Positions 39,199 to 46,273 of a DNA stretch of 64,000 bases are shown here, one piece after another. The notes beneath the pieces were generated by a model. It saw nothing but the letters and a program-made list of their open reading frames with translations. It was not told the origin of the DNA and ran no database searches. This DNA comes from Phycisphaeraceae bacterium. GTDB lineage: Bacteria; Planctomycetota; Phycisphaerae; Phycisphaerales; Phycisphaeraceae. The position numbers were made by a program, and so were the translations under genes. Positions within the stretch are counted from its first letter, which is position 1; each line of letters starts with the position of its first letter. The DNA is taken from contig JAJDCY010000024.1 in NCBI GenBank assembly GCA_029260595.1, positions 400,270 through 464,269 on the forward strand, given 5' to 3'.

Positions 39199-40467
39199 CT
39201 ACCCCATGTGCCCGATCACCGCATCGCCGAACTCGCTGCACTTGAGCAGCTTCGCCGAGTCCATCAGCCGCTCGAAATCATAGGTCACCGTCTTCGCCGA
39301 GATCGCCCCCTGCATCCCCTGAATAATCAGATCCGCGGCCTCGGCCCAGCCAAGGTGTCGCAGCATCATCTCGCCCGAAAGCACCACCGACCCGGGGTTG
39401 ACCTTGTCCTGACCGGCATACTTCGGCGCCGTCCCGTGCGTGGCCTCGAAAATCGCATGCCCGCTCTGATAATTGATATTCCCACCCGGGGCGATACCAA
39501 TCCCGCCGACGCACGCCGCCAACGCGTCGGATACATAGTCGCCGTTGAGATTCAGCGTCGCGATCACGTCGTAATCCGCCGGCCGCGTCAGGATCTGCTG
39601 CAGGAACGCATCCGCGATCACGTCCTTGATCACCAGCTCGCCGCCGGCCGGGGTTTTGATGGAAAGCCAGGGTCCGCCGTCGATTTCCTTGCCTTGGTAG
39701 TCATCTTTGGCGACCTGATACCCCCAGTCACGGAACGCACCCTCCGTGAACTTCATAATGTTGCCCTTGTGGACCAGCGTTACGCTGCGGCGGCCCTGGG
39801 CGATGGCGTACTCGATCGCGGCTCGCACCAGCCGGCCGGTGCCTTCCTGCGAAACGGGCTTGATCCCCAACCCCGCCGTCTTGGGGAACCGGACCTTCTT
39901 AAAGCGATCGGGGAAGTTCTCCGCCAGCAGGCTCTTGAATCGCTCGGCGTCGTCGGTCCCGTGCTCGAACTCGATCCCCGCGTAGATATCCTCGGTGTTC
40001 TCGCGGAAGATCACCATGTCGACCAGCTCCGGCCGCTTCACCGGGCTGGGTACACCCTCGAAATACCGCACCGGTCGCAGACACACATACAGATCGAGCA
40101 TCTGCCGCAACGCCACATTCAGCGACCGGATCCCGCCGCCAACCGGGGTTGTCAGCGGGCCCTTGATCCCGACCAGGTACTTCTTGAACGACTCGATCGT
40201 CGCCTCCGGCAGCCACTCGCCGGTCGCGTTAAACGCCTTCTCGCCCGCGAGAACCTCCATCCAGGCGATCGAGCGATCCTGCCCATACGCCTTGGTCACA
40301 GCCGCGTCGAAGATCCGTTGGCTGGCCGCCCAGATATCCGGGCCGATCCCGTCGCCCTCGATAAAAGGGATAATCGGGTGGTTCGGCACGGTCAGCCGCC
40401 CGTCGCGGTGGGTGATCGGCTGGCCTTGCTGGGTCGGGGCGTTTGTGTCGGTCGCGGCCTGATTCAT
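39199..40467 (-). CDS. icd: isocitrate dehydrogenase, NADP-type
   Basis: Converts isocitrate to 2-oxoglutarate and CO2 in the TCA cycle. Family blocks are [12 protein letters not shown] near residue 35, [20 protein letters not shown] (substrate-binding Ser and Arg), [34 protein letters not shown] and GTAPKYAG near 345. The 422-residue length and the [16 protein letters not shown] block match the E. coli-type enzyme. Divergent from leuA, with its own predicted promoter in the 371-bp gap. Confidence 0.96.
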   Translation of the reverse strand: MNQAATDTNAPTQQGQPITHRDGRLTVPNHPIIPFIEGDGIGPDIWAASQRIFDAAVTKAYGQDRSIAWMEVLAGEKAFNATGEWLPEATIESFKKYLVGIKGPLTTPVGGGIRSLNVALRQMLDLYVCLRPVRYFEGVPSPVKRPELVDMVIFRENTEDIYAGIEFEHGTDDAERFKSLLAENFPDRFKKVRFPKTAGLGIKPVSQEGTGRLVRAAIEYAIAQGRRSVTLVHKGNIMKFTEGAFRDWGYQVAKDDYQGKEIDGGPWLSIKTPAGGELVIKDVIADAFLQQILTRPADYDVIATLNLNGDYVSDALAACVGGIGIAPGGNINYQSGHAIFEATHGTAPKYAGQDKVNPGSVVLSGEMMLRHLGWAEAADLIIQGMQGAISAKTVTYDFERLMDSAKLLKCSEFGDAVIGHMG

Positions 40468-40529
40468 CTTGGCTTTCTCCGGCTGTGGCGGAAGAATTGA
40501 CTGGGGTTACTCGCTGCGATAGGCCGATG

Positions 40530-40558
40530 AAGCTATCGAGAACCCGCTGGCGGGTCAA
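40530..40558 (-). promoter_or_regulatory. predicted promoter of icd
   Basis: On the minus strand, -35 box TTGACC (plus positions 40558 to 40553), 17-bp spacer, -10 box TAGCTT (40535 to 40530). Transcription would begin near 40523, about 55 nt before icd. The -10 is weak, but the -35 and spacer match the leuA promoter exactly. Confidence 0.5.
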
Positions 40559-40567
40559 TATTTGCAC

Positions 40568-40582
40568 GATCCTCAGGGGATC
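40568..40582. promoter_or_regulatory. candidate operator dyad between icd and leuA promoters
   Basis: GATCC (40568-40572), 5-nt spacer, GGATC (40578-40582). Its centre is within about 1 bp of the midpoint between the divergent -35 boxes, so a dimeric regulator bound here could touch both promoters. No regulator gene is adjacent. Confidence 0.4.
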
Positions 40583-40589
40583 ACCCGGA

Positions 40590-40618
40590 TTGACCGGGGC
40601 GGTAGGGGCTCCTAGCAT
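40590..40618 (+). promoter_or_regulatory. predicted promoter of leuA leader
   Basis: -35 box TTGACC (40590-40595), 17-bp spacer, -10 box TAGCAT (40613-40618). Transcription would start near 40625, only a few bases before the leader ORF, so the leader may be translated from a leaderless or nearly leaderless mRNA. Confidence 0.62.
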
Positions 40619-40629
40619 AGGCTGTTGTG

Positions 40630-40713
40630 ATGATCCGACCTTCCACCAACCTGCTCACACTCACCGCGCTAGCTCTTATCGAGCCGGCGCGACTTACGTT
40701 GCGCACGGGGTAG
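40630..40713 (+). CDS. leuL: leucine-rich leader peptide (leuA attenuator)
   Basis: A 27-codon ORF from ATG 40630 (a GTG at 40627 is in frame just before it) to TAG at 40711. It encodes seven leucines, clustered as NLLTLTALAL and then RLTL, using CTG, CTC, CTA, CTT and TTG. Use of CTA, CTT and TTG stands out in this GC-rich DNA. It sits between a good promoter and an intrinsic terminator, upstream of the gene for the first committed enzyme of leucine synthesis. The role inferred is sensing of charged tRNA-Leu by ribosome stalling. There is no strong ribosome-binding site. Nothing else known is this short here, and the call rests on architecture. Confidence 0.7.
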   Translation: MIRPSTNLLTLTALALIEPARLTLRTG

Positions 40714-40745
40714 GACGGTCGACAGTGTCGCTTTGGTGAACGCCG

Positions 40746-40784
40746 CCCCGCCCCGAGACCAGTTCGAGGTGGGGTTGTTTTTTT
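40746..40784 (+). terminator. intrinsic terminator in the leuA leader (attenuator)
   Basis: The left arm CCCCGCCCCGA (40746-40756) pairs with TCGAGGTGGGG (40764-40774): 11 positions with one mismatch and one G-U, and a 7-nt loop. It is followed by TTGTTTTTTT (40775-40784). Because it lies between the leuA promoter and leuA (55 bp before the start), it must act as a conditional terminator or always reduce expression. An alternative pairing of CGGGGT (40706-40711, at the leader's stop codon) with GCCCCG (40745-40750) would disrupt the left arm. Confidence 0.75.
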
Positions 40785-40838
40785 GGTAGTTGTGATGCGA
40801 AAGTGTGATAGGCCCGAGCCCTAGTCTGGAGCCCCGAG

Positions 40839-42455
40839 ATGCCGCAGCCGACGACAATTCGGATTTTCGACACCACCCTGCGTGACGGCGAACAGTCACC
40901 GGGCGCGACGCTGAATATCCGCGAAAAAATCGATATCGCCCACCAGCTCGAGACCCTCGGCGTTGACGTGATCGAAGCAGGCTTCCCCATCACCAGCGTC
41001 GGGGATTTCGAGTCCGTCCGCGCGATCGGCCAGGAGTTGGCCACCGCGACCGTCGCCGGGCTGGCCCGCTGCGTCCCGCGCGACATCGACCGCGCCGGCG
41101 AGGCCCTCCACGGTGCGGCCAACCCGCGCATCCACGTGTTCTGCGCCACCAGCAAGGTCCACCGCGAGCACAAGCTCAACAAAGCCATCGAGCAGATCAT
41201 CGAGCTGTCCGTCGAGTCCGTGAAGCGGGCATGCGGCATGGTCCAGGACGTCGAGTTCAGCCCGGAGGACGCCTCGCGCACCGAGCTGTCGTACCTGGTC
41301 GATATCACCGGCGCGGTCGTCGACGCCGGGGCCACGACCGTCAATATCCCCGACACGGTTGGGTACGCCGTGCCCGAGGAGTACGGGCATATCTTCGCCT
41401 ACCTGCGCGAAAAACTGCCCGTCCTGGACGAGAAATCAATCTACCTCTCCGCCCACTGCCACAACGACCTGGGCCTGGCCGTCGCCAACAGCCTGGCTGC
41501 GATCCGCAACGGGGCTCGCCAGATCGAGTGCACCATCAATGGCATCGGCGAGCGGGCCGGGAACGCGGCTCTGGAGGAGATCGTTATGGCGTTGCGGACC
41601 CGCGGGGACTTTTTCGACCGGTACCGGACGGGGATCAAGACTGAGCGGATCTACCCGATCTCGCGGATGGTCTCGACGATGACCGGCCTGCGCGTCCAGC
41701 GGAACAAAGCCATCGTCGGCGAGAACGCCTTCGCCCACGAAGCAGGCATCCACCAGGACGGGGTGCTCAAGGAGCGATCCACCTACGAGATCATGAACCC
41801 CTGTGATATCGGGTTGCCGGCCAACAAGCTGGTTCTGGGCAAGCACTCGGGCAGGCACGCCCTGCGGGATCGGGCCCAGGCGTTGGGATTTCGGCTGGAC
41901 GACGGGCAGTTAAAAAAGGCGTTTGAGTCTTTTAAGGCCCTCGCGGACAAGAAAAAGGACATCTATGACGAGGACATCGAAGCCATCCTCGACCAGCAGC
42001 TCCAGACCGGCCGCCAGCTATGGGAGTTGGTCCGCTTCCAGGTCACCAGCGGGACCAACATGATCGCGACGGCCACGGTCGTTCTGAGCGACGCCTCCGG
42101 CGAGCAGCAAATGGACGCAGCGACCGGCGATGGGCCGATCGACGCGGTGTACTCGGCCATCCAGCGGATCACAGGGGTACAGGTCACGCTCGAAGACTAC
42201 GAGTCCCGGGCCATCACGGCCGGCAAAGACGCCCAGGGCGAAGCCAGCGTCGCTGTACGCCACAACGACCGCAAGGTACGCGGCCGAGGTCTGTCCACAG
42301 ACGTCGTCGAGGCCGCCGTCCGCGCCTACCTCGCCGCGATCAACCGGATCAAGTCGTCCCAAGGCCAGTGGCCCACGACCGATACCCCCGATCATCCCCC
42401 AGTAGAGCCTCAGGCCGAGACGGCGGAGGTCGAGCCCAAGGCGGCATCTGGGTAA
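40839..42455 (+). CDS. leuA: 2-isopropylmalate synthase
   Basis: Condenses acetyl-CoA and 2-oxoisovalerate, the first committed step to leucine. The HMGL-like TIM barrel has [16 protein letters not shown] near residue 7 and the metal-binding [16 protein letters not shown] near 205. [16 protein letters not shown] sequence is present as [14 protein letters not shown] near 297. A C-terminal regulatory domain (about 370-510) carries the leucine feedback-inhibition site in this family. The 538-residue length is normal with a Pro/Glu-rich tail. It is preceded by an attenuator-like leader, so both transcription and enzyme activity may respond to leucine. No leuB/C/D genes are in the window. Confidence 0.96.
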   Translation: MPQPTTIRIFDTTLRDGEQSPGATLNIREKIDIAHQLETLGVDVIEAGFPITSVGDFESVRAIGQELATATVAGLARCVPRDIDRAGEALHGAANPRIHVFCATSKVHREHKLNKAIEQIIELSVESVKRACGMVQDVEFSPEDASRTELSYLVDITGAVVDAGATTVNIPDTVGYAVPEEYGHIFAYLREKLPVLDEKSIYLSAHCHNDLGLAVANSLAAIRNGARQIECTINGIGERAGNAALEEIVMALRTRGDFFDRYRTGIKTERIYPISRMVSTMTGLRVQRNKAIVGENAFAHEAGIHQDGVLKERSTYEIMNPCDIGLPANKLVLGKHSGRHALRDRAQALGFRLDDGQLKKAFESFKALADKKKDIYDEDIEAILDQQLQTGRQLWELVRFQVTSGTNMIATATVVLSDASGEQQMDAATGDGPIDAVYSAIQRITGVQVTLEDYESRAITAGKDAQGEASVAVRHNDRKVRGRGLSTDVVEAAVRAYLAAINRIKSSQGQWPTTDTPDHPPVEPQAETAEVEPKAASG

Positions 42456-42508
42456 AATTGCCTAGTCGGACTCGATTCCGGTCCACTGATCAGGCCCAGC
42501 GCCGTCGA

Positions 42509-42551
42509 AGCCCGATTGGCCGTGACGCCCGATAACATCGCCAATCGGGCT
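42509..42551. repeat. 12-bp perfect inverted repeat downstream of leuA
   Basis: AGCCCGATTGGC (42509-42520) and GCCAATCGGGCT (42540-42551) with a 19-nt loop, 54 bp after the leuA stop. No T-tract follows directly; TTTTTT appears 33 bp later. It may protect or end the leuA transcript. Confidence 0.6.
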
Positions 42552-42572
42552 CGATCGCTGGCGAAGACGGGT

Positions 42573-42606
42573 GGCGAAGGAGCTTTTTTCGAAAAAAAAT
42601 GTCGCC
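42573..42606. repeat. T6-CG-A6 palindrome within a GGCGA/TCGCC stem
   Basis: Outer arms GGCGA (42573-42577) and TCGCC (42602-42606) enclose the palindrome TTTTTTCGAAAAAA (42584-42597). In RNA this is a long hairpin that could end leuA transcription at its T-run. As DNA it is a bendable or protein-binding palindrome. Confidence 0.5.
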
Positions 42607-42708
42607 GCCTCAGCGGCAAGGACGCAAGGCATTATATTTACAATAGTTTATATCAATTGATATCGGGTCGGGACCGGCTCGATTCTCCGAATAGACCGGG
42701 AAATGCGC

Positions 42709-42743
42709 TTGACAGAACTGTCTCTGGGAGGTATTTATATAAT
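42709..42743 (+). promoter_or_regulatory. predicted promoter of the HPr-rel-A cluster
   Basis: A consensus -35 TTGACA (42709-42714) is followed 17 bp later by TATTTA (42732-42737), directly abutting a perfect TATAAT (42738-42743). The perfect -10 is 23 bp from the -35, too far for standard spacing, so which box is used is unclear. The dyad GACAG-AA-CTGTC (42711-42722) overlaps the -35 and could be an operator. The leader to the first gene would be about 150 nt. Confidence 0.45.
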
Positions 42744-42867
42744 CTCAAGGAGCATCCTAGACTCTCTAGGGCATGGAACGTTCGCATAGGGAGGTGAGGG
42801 TCTGCGGAGACGACAGATCGTGTCAACACTAATAGCGGACTCATCTTGAACCATTGAATAGACGAAA

Positions 42868-42887
42868 CCTCATTCTAGACGATGAGG
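42868..42887 (+). promoter_or_regulatory. hairpin abutting the ribosome-binding site of the peptide gene
   Basis: CCTCAT (42868-42873), 8-nt loop, ATGAGG (42882-42887), then TAGGAG immediately after. Formation of this stem would lie against the Shine-Dalgarno sequence (AGGAG 42889-42893) and may tune translation. Confidence 0.4.
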
Positions 42888-42902
42888 TAGGAGAAAGTGG
42901 CT

Positions 42903-43283
42903 GTGAAAGAGAAAGCCCCGAATAATTCAGAGCAAACGCCGGAAACCGCGGCGGCTGACCAGGCGTCCACCCACGCCCCGGCCAGCCACACGGACCCGAC
43001 GCAGGCCCGCCGCCGCTTTCTCAAAGCCGGCCTCATCGGTGTGCCGATGATCGTGACGCTACGCAGCCGCCCCGCCTACGCGGCCTTGGGGACGGGGGGT
43101 GTTTTCTACGGTCTCTACGGGCAGAAGAGTGATGACGGCAATGGCAACGAGGTCTGGGTGCCCGTCGTCCCCGATGGGTCTGGATTTAAGGAGCTCGAGG
43201 GCGGTGACCGCAACAACCCGGGCGCTGGCCCTGTTGGTCCGGATCTGGACAAAATTACTGGCCCCGGATACACGAGCCCGTAA
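42903..43283 (+). CDS. small exported protein with RRRFLK signal, putative substrate of the HPr-rel-A cluster
   Basis: A 126-residue protein of unknown family. The first 35 residues are a hydrophilic Ala/Thr/Ser/Pro/Glu-rich leader. Then comes a twin-arginine-like stretch (ARRRFLKAGLIGVPMIVTL) ending in RPAYAA, a likely cleavage region. The remaining 60 residues are Gly/Asp/Asn/Pro-rich with few hydrophobics (GLYGQKSDDGNGNEVW, then PGAGPVGPDLDKITGPGYTSP as short blocks) and end in TSP. The GTG at 42903 lies 9 bases after AGGAG; a GTG at 42897 is closer than usual. It is followed 36 bp later by the PqqD-like chaperone gene, so it is the natural candidate for the substrate of that system. That role is inference. 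Confidence 0.62.
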   Translation: MKEKAPNNSEQTPETAAADQASTHAPASHTDPTQARRRFLKAGLIGVPMIVTLRSRPAYAALGTGGVFYGLYGQKSDDGNGNEVWVPVVPDGSGFKELEGGDRNNPGAGPVGPDLDKITGPGYTSP

Positions 43284-43319
43284 TATCTGTGGGTGGCGCG
43301 TCAGTTGGAATCCTTCCAC

Positions 43320-43619
43320 ATGACGGCCGAAACGAGCCAAACGACAAAATGGATCGCCTGTCCGCCCTCAGAATTGAGTTGGCGTGACTGGGGCGATGTT
43401 GTTGTCGTCTATCACCACGGTTCAGCCGACACCCACCAGCTCACACCGCTCGGAGCCGAAGCGATCCGCTCCCTACAAGCTGCGCCATTGACGGCCGCGG
43501 AACTCCGCGACCGGCTATCCCAAGTGTTTGAAGTGGAGTCTGACCAGGACTTGCTCCGATACTTGGAGCAGCTAATGCTTCGGTTTGACGAACTGGGACT
43601 GGTCGAGCGGGCACCGTGA
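43320..43619 (+). CDS. PqqD family peptide chaperone, HPr-rel-A type
   Basis: A 99-residue PqqD-like protein. The N-terminal pattern W-x-D-W-G-D-VVVVYHHGSADTH then QLTPLGAEAIRSLQ matches the PqqD relatives that occur with HprK-related kinase A. The C-terminal half is a winged-helix-like fold (TAAELRDRLSQVFEVESDQD). PqqD proteins hold leader peptides and present them to modifying enzymes. The ATG at 43320 is preferred over a GTG at 43293. The stop overlaps the kinase start (GTGA), so the two are translationally coupled. Confidence 0.82.
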   Translation: MTAETSQTTKWIACPPSELSWRDWGDVVVVYHHGSADTHQLTPLGAEAIRSLQAAPLTAAELRDRLSQVFEVESDQDLLRYLEQLMLRFDELGLVERAP

Positions 43620-44554
43620 AATTAGGCGACATGTCGGACCTGGAAATCGCCGATCGCTTAAGGCGAGACGGGTTGCGGCTGTACATCGGGCCATTTGTCA
43701 CACGCATCCGGGTCACACTGCCCGGCTTGGCCGAGCACATCCGGTTCCTCTACACCGACACACCGCTGGACGACTCCGACGGGCTGATCGACTTTGATAT
43801 CAAGCTCGGCCCACCACCGGGCATCCGTCGCTGGCTCGGGCTGGGGGCGACCGTCTATGTCGATGACGTCATGCAGTTCATGCCCTTCGACCCCGCCATC
43901 GCCGTGCCGATGTTCGAGTGGGGCATCAACTGGTGCGTGTTCAACCGCCCTCATCAATATTTAATCCTGCACGCGGCTGTGCTCGAGCGCGGTGGTCACG
44001 CGGTGATCATGCCCGGCCCGCCGGGGTCCGGCAAGAGCACCCTGTGCGCTGCGCTGTCGCTACGCGGGTGGCGGCTGCTATCCGACGAGGTGGCGATGAT
44101 CCGGCCGTCAGACCGGATGATCCTGCCACTACCTCGACCGGTCGGCCTCAAAGAAGAATCGATTGAAGTGATCAGACGCTTCGAGCCGTCCGCGTTCGTC
44201 AGCCGCCCCTGGCCCGGCACGAAAAAGGGCACCATCGCACACATGCGCATGCCGCCGGAGAGCGTTGCCCGGGCGGGTGAGATGGCCTCGCCGGCGTGGA
44301 TTGTCTGCCCGAAGTACACCTCCGGTGCGACCAGCCGGTTCGAACCCATCCACCGCTCACAGGCCATGCTCTACGCGGCGGACGACGCGTTCAATTACAG
44401 CTTGTTGGCACGCGTTGGTTTCGAAACGCTCGCGGATGTGGTCGAGTCCTGCGGCTGCTTCGAGTTCACCTACGACGACCTCGATGCCGCGGTAAAGGCG
44501 TTCGACGAACTCGTCCCGACGATGTCCACCCCGATGGAGGGAGTTGGGGCATGA
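43616..44554 (+). CDS. HprK-related kinase A
   Basis: A 312-residue P-loop kinase resembling the catalytic domain of HPr kinase. The stretch LILHAAVLERGGHAVIMP leads into the Walker A motif G134-PPGSGKST142, then LSLRGWRLLSDEVAMI supplies the following Asp/Glu. The HPr substrate and PTS genes are absent, so it does not act in carbon catabolite control. The family is known to accompany a PqqD-like protein. The GTG start overlaps the chaperone stop; an ATG at 43631 is an alternative. It overlaps the nucleotidyltransferase gene by 4 bp (ATGA). Likely role: phosphorylating a peptide or protein; unproven. Confidence 0.85.
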   Translation: MKLGDMSDLEIADRLRRDGLRLYIGPFVTRIRVTLPGLAEHIRFLYTDTPLDDSDGLIDFDIKLGPPPGIRRWLGLGATVYVDDVMQFMPFDPAIAVPMFEWGINWCVFNRPHQYLILHAAVLERGGHAVIMPGPPGSGKSTLCAALSLRGWRLLSDEVAMIRPSDRMILPLPRPVGLKEESIEVIRRFEPSAFVSRPWPGTKKGTIAHMRMPPESVARAGEMASPAWIVCPKYTSGATSRFEPIHRSQAMLYAADDAFNYSLLARVGFETLADVVESCGCFEFTYDDLDAAVKAFDELVPTMSTPMEGVGA

Positions 44555-45657
44555 CGATCTCAAACGATCTGTTGCTGTCGGCTCTGCGCGACCCGGCCTG
44601 CACGGTCAGGTTCTCGCTGCGCGATTGGAACGCCGTGCTCCGCCGTGCGCGCATTGCACGGATCGTCGCGAGGCTCGCCCACTTGATTGAAGAGCAGGGC
44701 ATCATCGAAAAGATCCCCGAGCGCGTGCGCGACCACTTCGTCGCCGCCCACGCTGAAGCCGCCCAGCACGCGCGCATCGTCCGCTGGGAAGTCAACCGCA
44801 TCGAGCACGCGCTAACCGGCATCGACACCGATGTGATCCTGCTCAAGGGTGCGGCGTATGTGATCACCGGCCTGCCGCCGGCGCGCGGGCGTTTGATTTC
44901 CGATGTCGACATCATGGTCCCGAAGGACCGGATCGATCAGGTCGAGCGCGCCCTGATCGATCGCGGCTGGGGCACGATGAAGCTGGATAACTACGACCAG
45001 CGCTACTACCGGACATGGATGCACGAGTTGCCACCGCTGCGCCACGAGCAGCGTCAATCGGTGCTGGACCTGCACCACACGATCCTGCCGCCAACCGGCC
45101 GGCTGCACCCGGACCCGGCGCTGCTGCGAGAAGACGCGATCCCAGTGGGCGTCGGCCGGCTCAAGGTGCTCTCACCGACCGACATGCTGCTGCACAGTGC
45201 GGCCCACATGTTCCAGGACGGTGAGCTAAGTGGTTCGATCCGCGACCTGGCCGATATGGCGGACTTGATGAAAGTCGGCGGCGAGCAACCGGGATTCTGG
45301 GACGGGCTGGTGGACCGTGCCGAGCGATTGGATCTGGCTCGGCCTCTTTTTTATGCGCTGCGGTTCGCTCAGCGATTCCTCGGTGCGGACGTTCCCGACG
45401 CGGTGACTCGACAGGCCGCGCGGTTCGGCCCGGCCTGGCCGGTGCGCACGCTGATGGATGCTTTGGTGAGTCGATCCGTCCTCCCGGGCGACGGCGAGAA
45501 GCGCTATGACGGCAGCGCCGGCGCGCGCACTGCGCTCTACATCCGGTCGCACTGGTTGCGGATGCCCCCGAGGTTGCTGACGCGTCACCTGTGGCAGAAA
45601 AGCCTGACCAGTTGGGCCGCGATGTCCGGGAAGGAACCGCCGGAGCAGGCGGCCTAG
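44551..45657 (+). CDS. nucleotidyltransferase family protein (NTP_transf_5 type)
   Basis: A 368-residue protein of the polymerase-beta-like nucleotidyltransferase superfamily. LLKGAAYVITGLPPARGRL near residues 97-115 precedes the catalytic acidic pair D118-V-D120 in ISDVDIMV. DLHHTILPPTGRL and SPTDMLLHSAAHMF with its following Asp-rich block complete the family pattern. It overlaps the kinase gene by 4 bp. Proteins of this type often lie in exopolysaccharide or lasso-peptide-like clusters next to PqqD and HprK-like proteins. The acceptor is unknown; nucleotidylation of the same substrate as the kinase is a possibility. Confidence 0.83.
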   Translation: MTISNDLLLSALRDPACTVRFSLRDWNAVLRRARIARIVARLAHLIEEQGIIEKIPERVRDHFVAAHAEAAQHARIVRWEVNRIEHALTGIDTDVILLKGAAYVITGLPPARGRLISDVDIMVPKDRIDQVERALIDRGWGTMKLDNYDQRYYRTWMHELPPLRHEQRQSVLDLHHTILPPTGRLHPDPALLREDAIPVGVGRLKVLSPTDMLLHSAAHMFQDGELSGSIRDLADMADLMKVGGEQPGFWDGLVDRAERLDLARPLFYALRFAQRFLGADVPDAVTRQAARFGPAWPVRTLMDALVSRSVLPGDGEKRYDGSAGARTALYIRSHWLRMPPRLLTRHLWQKSLTSWAAMSGKEPPEQAA

Positions 45658-45667
45658 CCATCATCCG

Positions 45668-46273
45668 TCAACGCGCCCGCGAGTACTTCGACGGGCGGAT
45701 CTTGTAGATCACATCCGGATCATCACCTGCATCCGTGTCGTCAGGCCCGTCCGGGTCGTTATCGGGCGGCGGGATGTCAGCCTGTGATTTGCGCAGGAAG
45801 TCTCGCAGCCGTGCGACACCGTGCGCATGCAGCAACTGATTCGCCGGCGAGTTGCGTTGACGCGACTCCATCACCATCAGCAAGAGCAACCCCGCGTTGT
45901 AGAGCAACAGCGTCAGCGCGAACCCGGCCAGGGCGAGTTCCGCCGGCTGCGCATCGAGCGAGTTGTGAAAGCAAAACAGATCCCCCCATCGATGCAGGGA
46001 TTTTTCCAATGTTTTCGCACCGAGCACCCCGGCCAACGGCGCGTTGGGGAAGTCCTCGCGGAACACCCGCGGCATGTCCGGCAGGATCGCCCAGAGCCCG
46101 CCCAGGGTCATCGTCGCAGGGATCCACCGCCAGCCGCGCCGCATGATGGTGCACACGACCACCGTGCCGACCCCGGCACAGCCCATGCCCGCCGCGAAAT
46201 GCATCGTTGACCAAGCCAATCTCTGCCGCCTTTCGTGCGGTGGGTCACGCGGCCCGTTCGTGTCTCGTCTCAT
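45668..46273 (-). CDS. membrane protein of unknown function
   Basis: A 201-residue protein with about three hydrophobic segments (MHFAAGMGCAGVGTVVVCTI, then TMTLGGLWAILPDMP, then ALAGFALTLLLYNAGLLLLM) and an acidic Pro/Asp-rich tail (PPPDNDPDGPDDTDAGDDPD). Not recognised. The ATG at 46273 overlaps the upstream glycosyltransferase gene by 29 bp; an internal ATG at 46204 just before the first helix is an alternative start. It is probably co-expressed with the glycosyltransferases and converges on the nucleotidyltransferase gene 10 bp away. Confidence 0.55.
   Translation of the reverse strand: MRRDTNGPRDPPHERRQRLAWSTMHFAAGMGCAGVGTVVVCTIMRRGWRWIPATMTLGGLWAILPDMPRVFREDFPNAPLAGVLGAKTLEKSLHRWGDLFCFHNSLDAQPAELALAGFALTLLLYNAGLLLLMVMESRQRNSPANQLLHAHGVARLRDFLRKSQADIPPPDNDPDGPDDTDAGDDPDVIYKIRPSKYSRAR

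Larger units (their letters stand above)
42456..42896 (+). other. 441-bp AT-richer, structured region before the HPr-rel-A cluster
   Basis: No coding region is convincing. In order it holds a 12-bp inverted repeat after leuA, a palindromic T6-CG-A6 element, a GCCGC/GCGGC mini-hairpin near 42605, and an A/T-rich stretch (42632-42663). It then holds a TTGACA promoter element with a small dyad, and finally a hairpin touching the ribosome-binding site of the peptide gene. The drop in G+C against both flanks is obvious by eye. Confidence 0.55.

Noticed and set aside
38635..40500. Long plus-strand open frame (621 codons) across icd
   Set aside because: Antisense to the amidase and isocitrate dehydrogenase genes, low-complexity Arg/Pro/His content, no domain.
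42612..42640. GGACGCAAGG string resembling the core of GEMM (c-di-GMP) riboswitches
   Set aside because: The upstream CAGGGCAAACC half and the flanking stems of that riboswitch are absent.
44296..44550. N-terminal extension of the nucleotidyltransferase gene
   Set aside because: It lies inside the HprK-related kinase gene in another frame; the ATGA overlap at 44551 gives a natural start.
42903..45657. Lasso-peptide gene cluster
   Set aside because: PqqD-like, kinase and nucleotidyltransferase genes fit, but no asparagine-synthetase-like cyclase or transglutaminase-like protease is present, and the peptide is larger with an export-type signal.
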